Both the position numbers and the translations under genes were made by a program. The notes beneath the pieces were generated by a model. The model did not search any database. It was not told the origin of the DNA and worked only from the letters and a program-made list of their open reading frames with translations. Positions 16,446 through 26,070 of a stretch of 64,000 nt of DNA are shown here, piece after piece; position 1 is the stretch's first letter; every line of letters begins with the position of its first letter. Source of the DNA: DATDIC01 sp963777625 (GTDB lineage: Bacteria; Pseudomonadota; Alphaproteobacteria; Acetobacterales; Acetobacteraceae); NCBI GenBank assembly GCA_963777625.1, contig CAVZRO010000005.1:1-64000 (forward strand). Reading direction: 5' to 3'.

Positions 16446-17432
16446 TCAGTCGGGAATCAGCACGGCGGCGCCCTGCAAGCGCCCGGCGCGCAGATCGTCC
16501 AGTGCCCGGTTCGCCTGCTCCAGTCGATACGGAACCGGCCGTGTCCTGACCGGGACTTTCGGCGCCAATGCCAGAAACTCCTCGCCGTCCCGCCGTGTCA
16601 GGTTGGCGACCGAGCGGAGCACACGCTCGCCCCAGAGGATGTCGTACGGAAATTCCGGGATCGGGCTCATATGGATGCCGGCGCAGACAACGATCCCGCC
16701 AGGTGCCACGGCACGCAGTGCAACCGGAACCAGCGCGCCGACCGGGGCGAAGATCAAGGCCGCGTCAAGCTGCTCGGGTGATGCCTGGTCGGACCCGCCG
16801 GCCCAGGCCGCGCCAAGCTCGCGCGCAAACTCCTGCGCCGCGCTGTCCCCCGGGCGCGTGAACGCAAACACGGCACGCCCCTGCCATCGCGCCACCTGGG
16901 CGACGATGTGGCCGGCGGCACCGAACCCGTAAATGCCCAGTCGACGCGCCTCGCCCGTCATGCGCAGCGCACGATAGCCAATCAGTCCGGCGCACAACAG
17001 CGGCGCCGCTTCCGCGTCGGTATACTCATCCGGCAGTGCAAGACAGAACCGCTCATCGGCAAGCACGAACTCGCCGTAGCCGCCATCGATCTGATAACCG
17101 GTGAAGCGCGCGTTCGGGCACAGATTTTCTCGACCCGACCGGCAGTACTCGCATGTCCCGCAGGCCCATCCCAACCAGGGAACGCCGACCCGCGCGCCGA
17201 TCGGCAATCGTTCCGCATCCGCGCCGCGTGCCTGCACGACGCCGACAATCTCGTGTCCCGGTACCAACGGTAATTTGGGGCTGTCCAATTCTCCATCCAC
17301 GATGTGCAGATCCGTCCGACACACAGCGCAGGCCTGTACACGTAACAGCACTTCACCCATCGCGGGCACGGGGATATCTCTCACCGCCAGATGCAGCGCA
17401 CTATCCGGTGCGTCGAGCCGCATGACACGCAT
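16446..17432 (-). CDS. Zinc-dependent alcohol dehydrogenase (MDR family)
   Basis: A 328-residue medium-chain dehydrogenase. The catalytic-zinc region reads CAVCRTDLHIVDGEL with PLVPGHEIVG. The structural-zinc cysteines lie in GWACGTCEYCRSGRENLC. The cofactor domain has LGIYGFGAAGHIVAQVA, a G-x-G-x-x-G fingerprint. This arrangement matches AdhP-like, zinc-binding alcohol dehydrogenases that use NAD(P). The start is ATG 17432; a second in-frame ATG is at 17423. The gene is on the same strand as the aldolase/dehydratase pair 91 bp away and may share their metabolic task. The substrate is not determinable. Confidence 0.85.
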   Translation of the reverse strand: MRVMRLDAPDSALHLAVRDIPVPAMGEVLLRVQACAVCRTDLHIVDGELDSPKLPLVPGHEIVGVVQARGADAERLPIGARVGVPWLGWACGTCEYCRSGRENLCPNARFTGYQIDGGYGEFVLADERFCLALPDEYTDAEAAPLLCAGLIGYRALRMTGEARRLGIYGFGAAGHIVAQVARWQGRAVFAFTRPGDSAAQEFARELGAAWAGGSDQASPEQLDAALIFAPVGALVPVALRAVAPGGIVVCAGIHMSPIPEFPYDILWGERVLRSVANLTRRDGEEFLALAPKVPVRTRPVPYRLEQANRALDDLRAGRLQGAAVLIPD

Positions 17433-17684
17433 GATCAGATCCTTCGCGACAGTCCGATGACATCAGCGAGTGCGTCAGCGCAAGTGATGATCGGTGAGTG
17501 ATCTGGCCGCAACTTGTATTGCCACCTTAACATTTGTAAACCAGTTGCACGTACTTCGTGAATACAGCGGTAAAAAATTCAGTATTTGATTTATCCGGTT
17601 GACGCCCGCTCAAGATTCCGTGATTCGTTGTGTGGACTGATTGGGAACGAAGAACGTTTCCTGCCACAACTGAAAGAAAGCAGC

Positions 17685-18671
17685 ATGGCGATATTGACCG
17701 TCGGCAAAGGCATGGAGTTTTCCACCATACAAGCAGCGGTCGCCGCTTCTCAAAACGGCGATGTGATCCAGGTCAAGGCCGGCACATATACCAATAACTT
17801 CGCCACAATCAGCGACAGCATAACGCTAGAGGCGGTTGGCGGCCGGGTGAACCTGGTTGCGACGAAGCCTCCGCCCAACCTCAAAGGCATATTCACGATC
17901 GGCACCACCGGTACTGCGCCGAATGTGACAATCACCGGATTTTCCTTCTCCGGCGTCAAAATTCCAGCCGGTGATGGTGGCAACGGCGCCGGCATCCGTT
18001 ATCAGAGCGGTAATCTCACGCTGAATGAGGATTATTTCCACGGTAACCAGGAGGGGCTGCTGGCAACGCCGTTCATAACTGGCGCCGGCAATATCACCAT
18101 CAATGAGAGTGAGTTTGGCCCCAACGGCACGACCAGCGGCCAGACGCACAATTTGTACGTCGGCATGATCGGGTCGCTGACCATTACCAACAGCTACTTT
18201 CACGACGCGAACACCGGCCATGAGATCAAAAGCCGCGCCGAGGTGAACACGATCGAGAACAACCGTATCCTCGACAATAACGGCACGGCCAGCTATTCGA
18301 TCGACCTGCCGAACGGCGGCCAGGACATCGTCTCCGGCAACATCATAGAAAAGGGCCTGCACAGCGAGACCAATAAAATGATCTCGTTCCTTGAGGCGCC
18401 CGGCACAGGAAATCCCCAGGTCGGCTCCGATGCCGGGCACTGGGCCAGCTCGTCGCTGATCGTCAGTGGGAATACGTTCATCAACGACAAGGCGACGCAG
18501 AAGATCATCGCGGTGTGGAACGACGACACGCTTCCAGTCACCCCGACCGTGACCGGCAATACCTTCTGGAACATTGCTCAAGCCACAGCGATCTCAGGCC
18601 CGGCGAACCAATCCTCCAGCACATGGATGACAGGCGACCCGACGCCCAGCAAAGCGCATCCCTGGGCCTGA
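17685..18671 (+). CDS. Right-handed parallel beta-helix protein
   Basis: 328 residues of repeated short beta-strand turns rich in Asn, Gly, Thr and Ile: FSTIQAAVAASQNGDVIQVKAGTYTNN at the N-terminus, then rungs such as ITINESEFGPN, LTITNSYFHDANTGHEIKSRAE and LIVSGNTFINDKATQK. This is the pectate-lyase-like/NosD-type fold. No signal peptide, RTX repeats or membrane segment is visible, so how or whether it is exported is unclear. ATG 17685 follows a GAAAGAAAGC purine stretch. It is convergent with the amidohydrolase gene (7 bp apart). It could be a polysaccharide-acting enzyme or a structural surface protein; I cannot tell which. Confidence 0.7.
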   Translation: MAILTVGKGMEFSTIQAAVAASQNGDVIQVKAGTYTNNFATISDSITLEAVGGRVNLVATKPPPNLKGIFTIGTTGTAPNVTITGFSFSGVKIPAGDGGNGAGIRYQSGNLTLNEDYFHGNQEGLLATPFITGAGNITINESEFGPNGTTSGQTHNLYVGMIGSLTITNSYFHDANTGHEIKSRAEVNTIENNRILDNNGTASYSIDLPNGGQDIVSGNIIEKGLHSETNKMISFLEAPGTGNPQVGSDAGHWASSSLIVSGNTFINDKATQKIIAVWNDDTLPVTPTVTGNTFWNIAQATAISGPANQSSSTWMTGDPTPSKAHPWA

Positions 18672-18677
18672 ACCGGA

Positions 18678-19907
18678 TCAGCCAGCCAGCTCCAGCACCG
18701 TGTCCAGCAGCACCTGCGCGCCATGCGCCAGGTGCTCCGGTGCCGTGTATTCGCGCGGGTTGTGGGTGATCCCGCCGGCGCTTTGAACGAACAGCATCGC
18801 GCTGGGACATAGCGATGCCACCAACACCGAATCATGCCCCGCGGCTGCCACGATATCCCGCGTCGCCAACTGCCGCGTGGCTGCCTTGTCGCGCAGCAAC
18901 TCGGAAAGCCGCGTGTCGAATGTCACCGGCCCGAACGTCGCATAGGGATCGACATCGATCGCCACGCCCCGCCGCGACCCGATCGCCGTGATCAGCGCAC
19001 GAAGCTCTCGCTCCATCGTCATTGCGCGCTCTGCCGCTTCGTGACGCACATCGCAGTGCAGCCGTGTCACCGCAGAAACCGCACCGCGCGCATTCGGCGC
19101 GTTCTCGATCCAGGTCGCCGAGGCGCGGCCATGCGGCTCCGCTGCCAGCGCGATCCGCTCGACAGCGAGAATGATCTCGGCTGCCGCGGCCAGGCTGTCG
19201 CGCCTCCGGTCCATCGTGGTCGGCCCGACATGGCTGGGCTCGCCGGTGATGGTGAGCTGCAGATAACGGGCATGCATCGTGCCGGTAACGATGCCGATCG
19301 CGGCATTTTCGGCTTCCAGCACCGGACCTTGCTCGATGTGCGCTTCCAGCCAGCAGCTCCAGCCGCGCGGCGCGGGGGCCAGCGGGCCGGCCTGCCCGCT
19401 CTCGCGCAACGCCTCCGCCACCGTGCTGCCGCGATCGTCCGCGACCGCCAATGCCCCCTCCAGTGTCATGTTGCCGGCGAATACACGGCTGCCCATCATC
19501 GCCGGACGAAAGCGGCTGCCCTCTTCATTGGTCCAGTTCACCAGTTCCAGCGGCGCGCGCGTGCGACGCCCGGCGGCGTGCAGCACACGCATCACCTCCA
19601 GACCGGCCAGCACACCGAACACGCCATCGAACCGCCCGCCGGTGGGCACTGTGTCCAGATGGCTGCCGAACGCGATCGCACCGTGCGCGGGGTCGGACCC
19701 ATCGCGCCGGAAGAACATGTTGCCGATCGCGTCCTGCTCGAAATGCAGTTCGAGCACGTCACACCATTCACGCAACCGGGCGCGGGCCTGCGCGTCGTCC
19801 GCCGACAGCGCCTGGCGGTTGCTGCCGCCGTCCTCGGTGGCGCCGATGCGCGCCAGGTCCACGTGCGCCTGCCAGAGCCGGTCGGTGTCGATGGTGAGGT
19901 TGGTCAT
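18678..19907 (-). CDS. Zn-dependent M20-family amidohydrolase (allantoate/carbamoyl-amino-acid hydrolase type)
   Basis: A 409-residue M20 peptidase-like enzyme of the hydantoinase/carbamoylase family. Metal-ligand segments visible in order are GSHLDTVPTGGRFDGVFG (His and Asp), NWTNEEGSRF (bridging Glu pair), EAHIEQGPVLE (His), and PSAMLFVQSAGGITHNPREY near the C-terminus (His). The lid domain contains GEPSHVGPTTMDRRRD. Family members hydrolyse allantoate, ureidoglycine or N-carbamoyl amino acids to release ammonia and CO2. No ureide pathway genes are adjacent, so the substrate remains open. Confidence 0.85.
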   Translation of the reverse strand: MTNLTIDTDRLWQAHVDLARIGATEDGGSNRQALSADDAQARARLREWCDVLELHFEQDAIGNMFFRRDGSDPAHGAIAFGSHLDTVPTGGRFDGVFGVLAGLEVMRVLHAAGRRTRAPLELVNWTNEEGSRFRPAMMGSRVFAGNMTLEGALAVADDRGSTVAEALRESGQAGPLAPAPRGWSCWLEAHIEQGPVLEAENAAIGIVTGTMHARYLQLTITGEPSHVGPTTMDRRRDSLAAAAEIILAVERIALAAEPHGRASATWIENAPNARGAVSAVTRLHCDVRHEAAERAMTMERELRALITAIGSRRGVAIDVDPYATFGPVTFDTRLSELLRDKAATRQLATRDIVAAAGHDSVLVASLCPSAMLFVQSAGGITHNPREYTAPEHLAHGAQVLLDTVLELAG

Positions 19908-20108
19908 GCCTGGTCCTCGAAGAGAGCGAGATCGTAGCGTGGGACGCCGGCGGCGCCAGACCCGCGGCCACGCAGTAGGTCGATGCCGTGGTCATGATGA
20001 CCCGGCACATTTCTGCGCCGGCCGCGTGCCTGAAGCCGGGCTTCCCAATCCCACCCCAGCAGCTACAAGTTGCCCTCGTCATCAGCCCTGCCTCACAGGA
20101 AACCTGCC

Positions 20109-21492
20109 ATGTCCGCTTCCGTCGATGCGGTGATCGAAGCAGCCCGTCAGTTCCTCGGTGAACGGATCACCCGGAACATGGCGCTGCGCGAGCATCACTC
20201 GCACGGCCAGGACACCCAGCCGCCGCACCTGCCGGACGCCGTAGCCTTCATCGAATCCACCGAGGAAGCGGCCCGGCTGCTCGGCGTTGTGTCATGCCGA
20301 TCGCGTGCCGATCGTGGCATGGGGCGCGGGAACGTCGCTGGAAGGACACGTGACGCCGGTGCGCGGCGGCATCACGCTCGACCTGTCGCGGATGACCGGC
20401 ATCCTTCAGGTCAGCCAGCCGGACATGGACTGCCGGGTGGAAGCCGGCGTGACCCGCAAGCAGCTCAACGAGCATCTGCGCGACCAGGGCTTGTTCTTCC
20501 CGGTCGATCCGGGCACCGCAGACTGCACCATGGGTGGCATGTGCGCCACCCGCGCGTCCGGCACCAATGCCGTGCGCTACGGGACGATCCGCGAAAACGT
20601 CACCGGTCTGACCGTGGTGCTGGCCGACGGGCGGGTGATCCGCACCGGCGGCCGTGTGCGCAAATCAGCGACCGGCTACGACCTGACGCATCTCTTCATC
20701 GGCTCGGAGGGAACGCTGGGCGTCATCACCGAGATCCAGCTTCGGCTGCATCCGATACCGGAAGCCGCTTCCGCGGCCACCTGCCAGTTCCCCACCTTGC
20801 GCGATGCCGTCGAGACCGTGATCGCCATCCTGCAATCCGGCATCCCGGTCGCCCGGATGGAGCTGCTGGACGAGGTGCAGATGGCGGCCTGCATCGCCTA
20901 TTCGAAGCTGCCCGGACTGGACCCGCTGCCAGGCATCTTCTTCGAGTTCCATGGCACTCCGGCCGCCGTGGCGGAGCAGGCGACGCAGGCCGAGGAGATT
21001 GCGCTCGGGTGCAATGCCAGCGGGTTCCACTGGGCCACCGGTGCCGAGGAACGCAGCCGGCTATGGCAGGCGCGGCACGACGCTCTGTGGGCGGCACTGG
21101 CGATGAAGCCGGGTCACAAAGGACTGGCGACCGATGCGATCGTGCCGATCTCGCGCCTGGATGAAGCCATTCTGGGGGCGAAGGAGGATATCGCCGCGTC
21201 CGGCCTGTCGGCGCCGATCGTCGGCCATGTCGGCGACGGCAATTTCCACACCGTGATCCTGGTTCCGCCCGAACCCGACGGGCTGGCGCGCGCGTGGGAA
21301 CTGGACCGGAAGATCGTGTCGCGCGCGCTGGCGCTGGGCGGATCGTGCAGCGGCGAACACGGCGTCGGCATCGGCAAGCGGGAGTTCATCGTCCAGGAGC
21401 ATGGTCCGGATGCGATCGCGGTGATGCGGTCGGTGAAGCAGGCGCTCGATCCGCGCGGGATTCTGAACCCTGGCAAGTTGTTCCTGAACTGA
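20109..21492 (+). pseudogene. GlcD/D-lactate-dehydrogenase-type FAD-linked oxidase, one frameshift
   Basis: ATG 20109 starts MSASVDAVIEAARQFLGERI. Near 20287 a +1 shift changes frame, and the second frame continues CHADRVPIVAWGAGTSLEGHV, the FAD-binding PCMH loop. Then follow DPGTADCTMGGMCATRASGTNAVRYG, SEGTLGVITEIQLRLHP, VGHVGDGNFHT and GSCSGEHGVGIGKREF, ending at 21492. These are the FAD_binding_4 and FAD-oxidase C domains of D-2-hydroxyacid dehydrogenases such as glycolate oxidase GlcD and D-lactate dehydrogenase (cytochrome). Reassembled length is about 460 residues. Substrate specificity cannot be told from motifs. Confidence 0.8.
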
Positions 21493-21544
21493 TACCGGCG
21501 GCCCGGAGAGCCCCGGAGGAGGCAGGAATTCGGGCCGCTGGTAT
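21492..21544 (+). repeat. 53-bp palindromic repeat, copy 1
   Basis: Ends ATACCGGCGGCCCG and CGGGCCGCTGGTAT are nearly perfect inverted repeats (13 of 14 pairs) around a 25-nt purine-rich centre. It overlaps the stop of the FAD-oxidase gene and could also act as a terminator hairpin. Copies of identical length lie at 50233 and 54209. Confidence 0.75.
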
Positions 21545-21627
21545 GACGCGCAACGGCGGCTGATCGCCCGAACACGAGCGCGCCGGCGTTTCGTCGTCAC
21601 GCGTTTGCTGGTACTCACTCCCCACCC

Positions 21628-22794
21628 ATGACCGACGATCTGCCTCACCCCGCGCTGCTCCCGGCCGGACTGCGCGACCTTCTGCCGCCGGAAGCGGAAA
21701 CCAAGGCCGTCGCGGTGCAAACCCTCATGGAGGTGTTCGCGTCGCACGGCTATCAGCGCGTCGAGCCGCCGTTGCTGGAATTTGAGGATAGCCTGTTGGC
21801 GGGATCCGGCGCCGCGGTCGCCGAGCAGACCTTCCGGCTGATGGACCCGGACAGCCAACGCATGATGGGATTGCGCGCCGACACCACGCCGCAGGTCGCG
21901 CGCATGGCCACCACCCGGCTGGCACATGCGCCAAGGCCGCTCCGTCTCTCCTATGCAGGCCAGTGTCTACGGGTACGCGGCAGCCAGCTCGCCCCGGATC
22001 GCCAGATCACGCAGGCCGGGATCGAGCTGATCGGCGGCCGCGCTCCCGCCGCCGATGCCGAGATCGTGCTCGTGGGCGCGGAGGCGCTGGCCGCCGTGGG
22101 TCTGACGCGAATGAGCTTCGACCTGACCTTGCCCACGCTAACCCTTGCCCTGTTCGATGCCCTCGCGCTGGACGGAAGCACCCGCCAGGCATTGGCGCGC
22201 GCCCTCGACCGCAAGGACGCCGCTGCCGTCGCCCGCCACGGCGGTACACTCGCGCCAACCCTCACCAACCTTTTGCTGGCCGCCGGCCCAGCCGACCGCG
22301 CTTTGGCCGCGTTGGAGACCGCCAGCCTGCCCGCCTCCGCACGCGAGCTTGCGGATCAACTCGCCGCAACGGTCGCCGCCATCCAGCACCGTGCGCCATC
22401 CCTGCGGCTGACCATCGATCCGGTGGAATTCCGCGGCCTGCGCTATCACACCGGTGTTGCGATCACGATCTTCGCCCCCGGACGCCACGAGGAGCTTGGG
22501 CGCGGTGGCCGCTATCTCTGCGGCGACGCCGAGCCGGCAACCGGCCTGACGCTGTATCCCGACGCCGTGCTGCGCGCCGCTCCGCCGCGTGCGCCGCGGC
22601 CTCGGCTGTACCTGCCATCGGTGGCCGACACCGCCGAGGCCGCACAGTTCCGCCGGTTGGGCTATGCCACCGTTCCCGCGCTCCACGATGACGTGGACGC
22701 CGAGGCGGAAGCGGCCCGGCTGGCGTGCACGCACATCCTGCGCGGCGGTCAGGCCGTTCGCATCGGCCACGCTGCTGGAGACGAGTTGCAATGA
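21628..22794 (+). CDS. hisZ: ATP phosphoribosyltransferase regulatory subunit
   Basis: A 388-residue histidyl-tRNA-synthetase paralogue needed by short-form HisG for the first step of histidine biosynthesis. Recognised by PAGLRDLLPPEAETK at the N-terminus, FEDSLLAGSG, the class-II motif-2-like LRADTTPQVARMATTRL, SYAGQCLRVRG and the C-terminal RGLRYHTGVAITIFAPG. It is followed immediately by purA with an ATGA overlap, a common alphaproteobacterial pairing. Confidence 0.92.
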   Translation: MTDDLPHPALLPAGLRDLLPPEAETKAVAVQTLMEVFASHGYQRVEPPLLEFEDSLLAGSGAAVAEQTFRLMDPDSQRMMGLRADTTPQVARMATTRLAHAPRPLRLSYAGQCLRVRGSQLAPDRQITQAGIELIGGRAPAADAEIVLVGAEALAAVGLTRMSFDLTLPTLTLALFDALALDGSTRQALARALDRKDAAAVARHGGTLAPTLTNLLLAAGPADRALAALETASLPASARELADQLAATVAAIQHRAPSLRLTIDPVEFRGLRYHTGVAITIFAPGRHEELGRGGRYLCGDAEPATGLTLYPDAVLRAAPPRAPRPRLYLPSVADTAEAAQFRRLGYATVPALHDDVDAEAEAARLACTHILRGGQAVRIGHAAGDELQ

Positions 22795-24080
22795 CGAACG
22801 TCACGGTGATCGGCGCCCAATGGGGCGACGAAGGAAAAGGCAAGGTGGTGGACTGGCTCGCCAGCCGTGCCGGGATCGTCGTGCGCTTTCAGGGCGGTCA
22901 CAATGCCGGTCATACGCTCGTGGTCGGCAACCAGACCTACAAACTGTCGCTGCTGCCGTCCGGCCTGGTACGCGGCAAGCTCGGTATTATCGGCAACGGC
23001 GTGGTGATCGATCCGGAAGCCTTGCTGGCGGAGATCAATCGGGTGCGCGCGCAGGGCCTGAACGTCACACCTGAAACCTTGCGCATCGCCGACAACGCCC
23101 CGCTGATCCTGCCGCTGCATCCGGCGCTCGACCGGGCGCGAGAGGCGGCGCGCGGCGACCGGAAGATCGGCACGACCGGGCGCGGCATCGGCCCGGCCTA
23201 TGAGGACAAGGTGGCACGCCGCGCCATCCGCGTGGCCGACCTGGCAGAACCTGAAACCATCGACGCCAAGCTGCACGAGCTGCTGCTGCACCACAACACG
23301 CTGCTGGCCGGCCTGGGCGCCTCCACCTTCACACACGACGCAATCCGCCAGCATCTGTTCGATCTCGCCCCGCGCATCCTGCCGTTCGCCGAGCCGGTGT
23401 GGGAGCGACTGGACGAAGCTCGCCGCAGCGGGGAGCGCGTGTTGTTCGAAGGCGCCCAGGCAGTGATGCTGGATGTCGATCACGGCACTTACCCGTACGT
23501 CACCAGCAGCAACACCGTGGCGGCAACGGCCGCATCAGGCGCGGGCGTAGGACCGAGCATGGTAGGATTCGTGCTGGGCATTGCCAAGGCGTACAGCACC
23601 CGGGTCGGCTCGGGCCCGTTTCCAACGGAACTGACCGACGCGACCGGCCAGTTGCTCGGTGATCGCGGCTACGAGTTCGGCACCGTCACCGGCCGGCGCC
23701 GTCGCTGCGGCTGGTTCGACGCCGTGCTGGTGCGGCAGGCCGTGAAAGTGGGCGGCATCCACGGCATCGCGTTGACCAAGCTCGATGTCCTGGATGGGCT
23801 GCCGGAACTGAAAATCTGCACCGCCTACCGCGTGGCCGGAGAGACGCTGCGGCGGTTGCCGGCGTCGCCGCGCGCACAGGCAGCGGCCGAACCGATCTAT
23901 GAAACGCTGGAAGGCTGGAACGGATCGAGCCGGGGCGCTCGCTCCTGGGCCGATCTTCCGGCCGGCGCCGTGAAATATGTCCGCCGGATCGAGGAGTTGG
24001 TCGAAGCCCCGGTCACGCTGGTCTCGACCAGCCCGGAGCGGGACGACACGATTTTAGTGCGCGACCCGTTCGAGGGCTGA
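22791..24080 (+). CDS. purA: Adenylosuccinate synthetase
   Basis: 429 residues. Catalyses GTP-dependent conversion of IMP and aspartate to adenylosuccinate, the first committed step to AMP. Signatures are IGAQWGDEGKGKVVDWLA (P-loop-like), GTTGRGIGPAYEDKVARRAIR, STRVGSGPFPTEL and GRRRRCGWFDAV. ATG 22791 overlaps the hisZ stop by ATGA, so the two are translationally coupled. Length and motifs are complete. Confidence 0.97.
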   Translation: MTNVTVIGAQWGDEGKGKVVDWLASRAGIVVRFQGGHNAGHTLVVGNQTYKLSLLPSGLVRGKLGIIGNGVVIDPEALLAEINRVRAQGLNVTPETLRIADNAPLILPLHPALDRAREAARGDRKIGTTGRGIGPAYEDKVARRAIRVADLAEPETIDAKLHELLLHHNTLLAGLGASTFTHDAIRQHLFDLAPRILPFAEPVWERLDEARRSGERVLFEGAQAVMLDVDHGTYPYVTSSNTVAATAASGAGVGPSMVGFVLGIAKAYSTRVGSGPFPTELTDATGQLLGDRGYEFGTVTGRRRRCGWFDAVLVRQAVKVGGIHGIALTKLDVLDGLPELKICTAYRVAGETLRRLPASPRAQAAAEPIYETLEGWNGSSRGARSWADLPAGAVKYVRRIEELVEAPVTLVSTSPERDDTILVRDPFEG

Positions 24081-24127
24081 GGCGCCCACTTCCAGTTCCT
24101 TAACCATTCCGCCCCACACTCACCCGT

Positions 24128-26065
24128 ATGGCCGACGTCCCGGATGAACCCGGGCTGCTGATTGCCGGGCAATACGCACTCGATTGGAAGCATCGGCTGC
24201 CGTTCGGCGGCGGCGCCCTGCCCGCCTATCCGGTGATTGAGCGGGGCAAGCCGCGCCAGGACCTGATCGGAATTCCGGTCGAGCGTCGGCTGCCCCCCCG
24301 AGCCCCGGCCCTGCAATCCCTCACGACGCCAATTATCGGGCTGCTCTTGCCAATCGCGCACGGCGCCGGGCCCGGCCCATCCGGCAAGCAGGCCTATGCC
24401 GTCATTGTCGAGGCGCCGCCCGGTCCCCCGCTCGCCACGAATCTGCGCGCGTGGTCCGAGACCGAGTTGCTGCACCACGTGCTGCGCCCCGCGGCGCGCA
24501 CGCTGATCCAGCTCGAAGCACGCGGGCTCACCCACCGCGCCATCTGTCCCAACAACGTGTTCCGTGCCGGATCGGGGCTTCCGGTGGTGCTCGGTGCGGC
24601 GTGGGCGGCCCCGCCCGCCCTGCATCAGCCGGCGATATCGGAGCCGCCCTACAGCGCCATCTGCGTCCCGGCGGGCCGTGGCGACGGTACCATTGCCGAT
24701 GATGTTTATGCGCTGGGCGTGCTTCTACTCACGCTGGTGCTCGGCCGCCAGCCGCTGGCCGACCTTGATGACACGGCGATCATCGAGCGCAAGCTCGAAT
24801 TCGGCAGCTACGCCGCCCTGACAGAAAATGCCCGGCCGCCACCAGTCATCGCCGATCTGCTGCGCGGCATGCTGGCCGACGACCCAGACCATCGCCCCTC
24901 CCCCGCACTGCTCACCGAGCCCGGCTCAGCGGCTGCACGAAGGCTCGCCGCACGGTCCCCACGGCGCGCGCAACAGCCGCTCCTGGTTGCCGGTCGTCCG
25001 GTAACCAGCACCAGGCTGCTTGCGTACATCCTGGCCAAGGAACCGCCGGCGGGTCTTCAATTGCTCCGGATCGGCGCGATCGATTACTGGCTGCGGCGCG
25101 AGTTGGGAGATCCGGCCATAGCCGCGCGCCTTGACGAAGCCATCCGTGGCATGCGCGACGAAAACAGCGACGCCGTGATCGTCATGCGGGCGATTGCGGT
25201 GCTCGATCCGCTGGCGCCGCTTTGCTGGCGAACCATCGCCTTGTGGCCGGACGGCGTCGGGCCGGCCCTTGCCGCGGCCGACGACCCTGCCGCGATCGTC
25301 GAGCTGATAATGGCCGACGCAGTGGGCCTCTGGGCCCGGACGCGATCCGAGCGATATGACGCGATTGCGTTGCAGATGGAAGCTCGCCGGTACCGTGGCT
25401 GGATTACCAGCCGAGACGGCGGTGGCCTCGAACGGCTGCTCTATTTCCTCAACCCGCTGCTGCCTTGCGCCAGCCCCTTGTTGGCCGGATCCTGGGTGGC
25501 GCCGCTCGCCGACCTGCTCCCGGCCCTTGAGCGCGCGGCCACGACGATCGAGCGCGACAAGACGCGGCCAGTTGATCGCGACATTATGGCCTTCGTCGCC
25601 GCGCGATCCGATCAGCGCGCGCTGGACATCGGCCTGGTGCAGCATGCCGGCGCCGGTATGACAGTGGGAGAGTTGCGGCTGCTGGCCGGGCTGCAGCAGC
25701 TTTGTCATCCCGCGCCGCTGCCCAGGCTGGCCGCATGGGTTGCCGCTCATGTGCATGAGCTGCTGGCTGGGCTGCATAGCAAAGCACGCCAAGCGGCACT
25801 GGCGAAGCGGCTCACGTCGCTGGCGGAGGCCGGTCAGCTCGGCTCAATGCTGGCGCTGGTCGCCGATCGAGCGGAGCAGCTCGCCGACGCCGGCGAATAC
25901 CAGGCCGCCACCGCTGAACTCGCGCGGATCGACGCGGAACTTGCCCGTTGCCGCAGCGACAACGCCGGTCGTGCCGAACAGGCGCGACATTGGGGGCAGG
26001 AGTTGGCCGCCGGCCTTGGTCTCGCCGCGGCCGCCGCCGCCCTGCTCATAGCCGTGCTGGACTGA
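24128..26065 (+). CDS. Pseudokinase-like protein with C-terminal membrane anchor
   Basis: 645 residues. About residues 60-270 follow a Ser/Thr protein-kinase fold. HRAICPNNVF stands where active kinases have HRD-x-K-P-x-N, and DDVYALGVLLLTLVLGRQP matches subdomain IX. The catalytic Asp is Ala, no DFG is visible (VVLGAAWAAPP) and no VAIK lysine is found, so phosphotransfer is unlikely. The remainder is alpha-helical and Leu/Ala-rich, ending in a single hydrophobic helix (GLGLAAAAAALLIAVLD) as the last residues, a tail anchor. The next gene, 5 bp on, encodes a small membrane protein. The role is unknown. Confidence 0.65.
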   Translation: MADVPDEPGLLIAGQYALDWKHRLPFGGGALPAYPVIERGKPRQDLIGIPVERRLPPRAPALQSLTTPIIGLLLPIAHGAGPGPSGKQAYAVIVEAPPGPPLATNLRAWSETELLHHVLRPAARTLIQLEARGLTHRAICPNNVFRAGSGLPVVLGAAWAAPPALHQPAISEPPYSAICVPAGRGDGTIADDVYALGVLLLTLVLGRQPLADLDDTAIIERKLEFGSYAALTENARPPPVIADLLRGMLADDPDHRPSPALLTEPGSAAARRLAARSPRRAQQPLLVAGRPVTSTRLLAYILAKEPPAGLQLLRIGAIDYWLRRELGDPAIAARLDEAIRGMRDENSDAVIVMRAIAVLDPLAPLCWRTIALWPDGVGPALAAADDPAAIVELIMADAVGLWARTRSERYDAIALQMEARRYRGWITSRDGGGLERLLYFLNPLLPCASPLLAGSWVAPLADLLPALERAATTIERDKTRPVDRDIMAFVAARSDQRALDIGLVQHAGAGMTVGELRLLAGLQQLCHPAPLPRLAAWVAAHVHELLAGLHSKARQAALAKRLTSLAEAGQLGSMLALVADRAEQLADAGEYQAATAELARIDAELARCRSDNAGRAEQARHWGQELAAGLGLAAAAAALLIAVLD

Positions 26066-26070
26066 CCCCG

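Noticed and set aside
24128..26065. Active serine/threonine kinase
   Set aside because: The catalytic Asp and DFG are absent, so calling it an active kinase is not supported.
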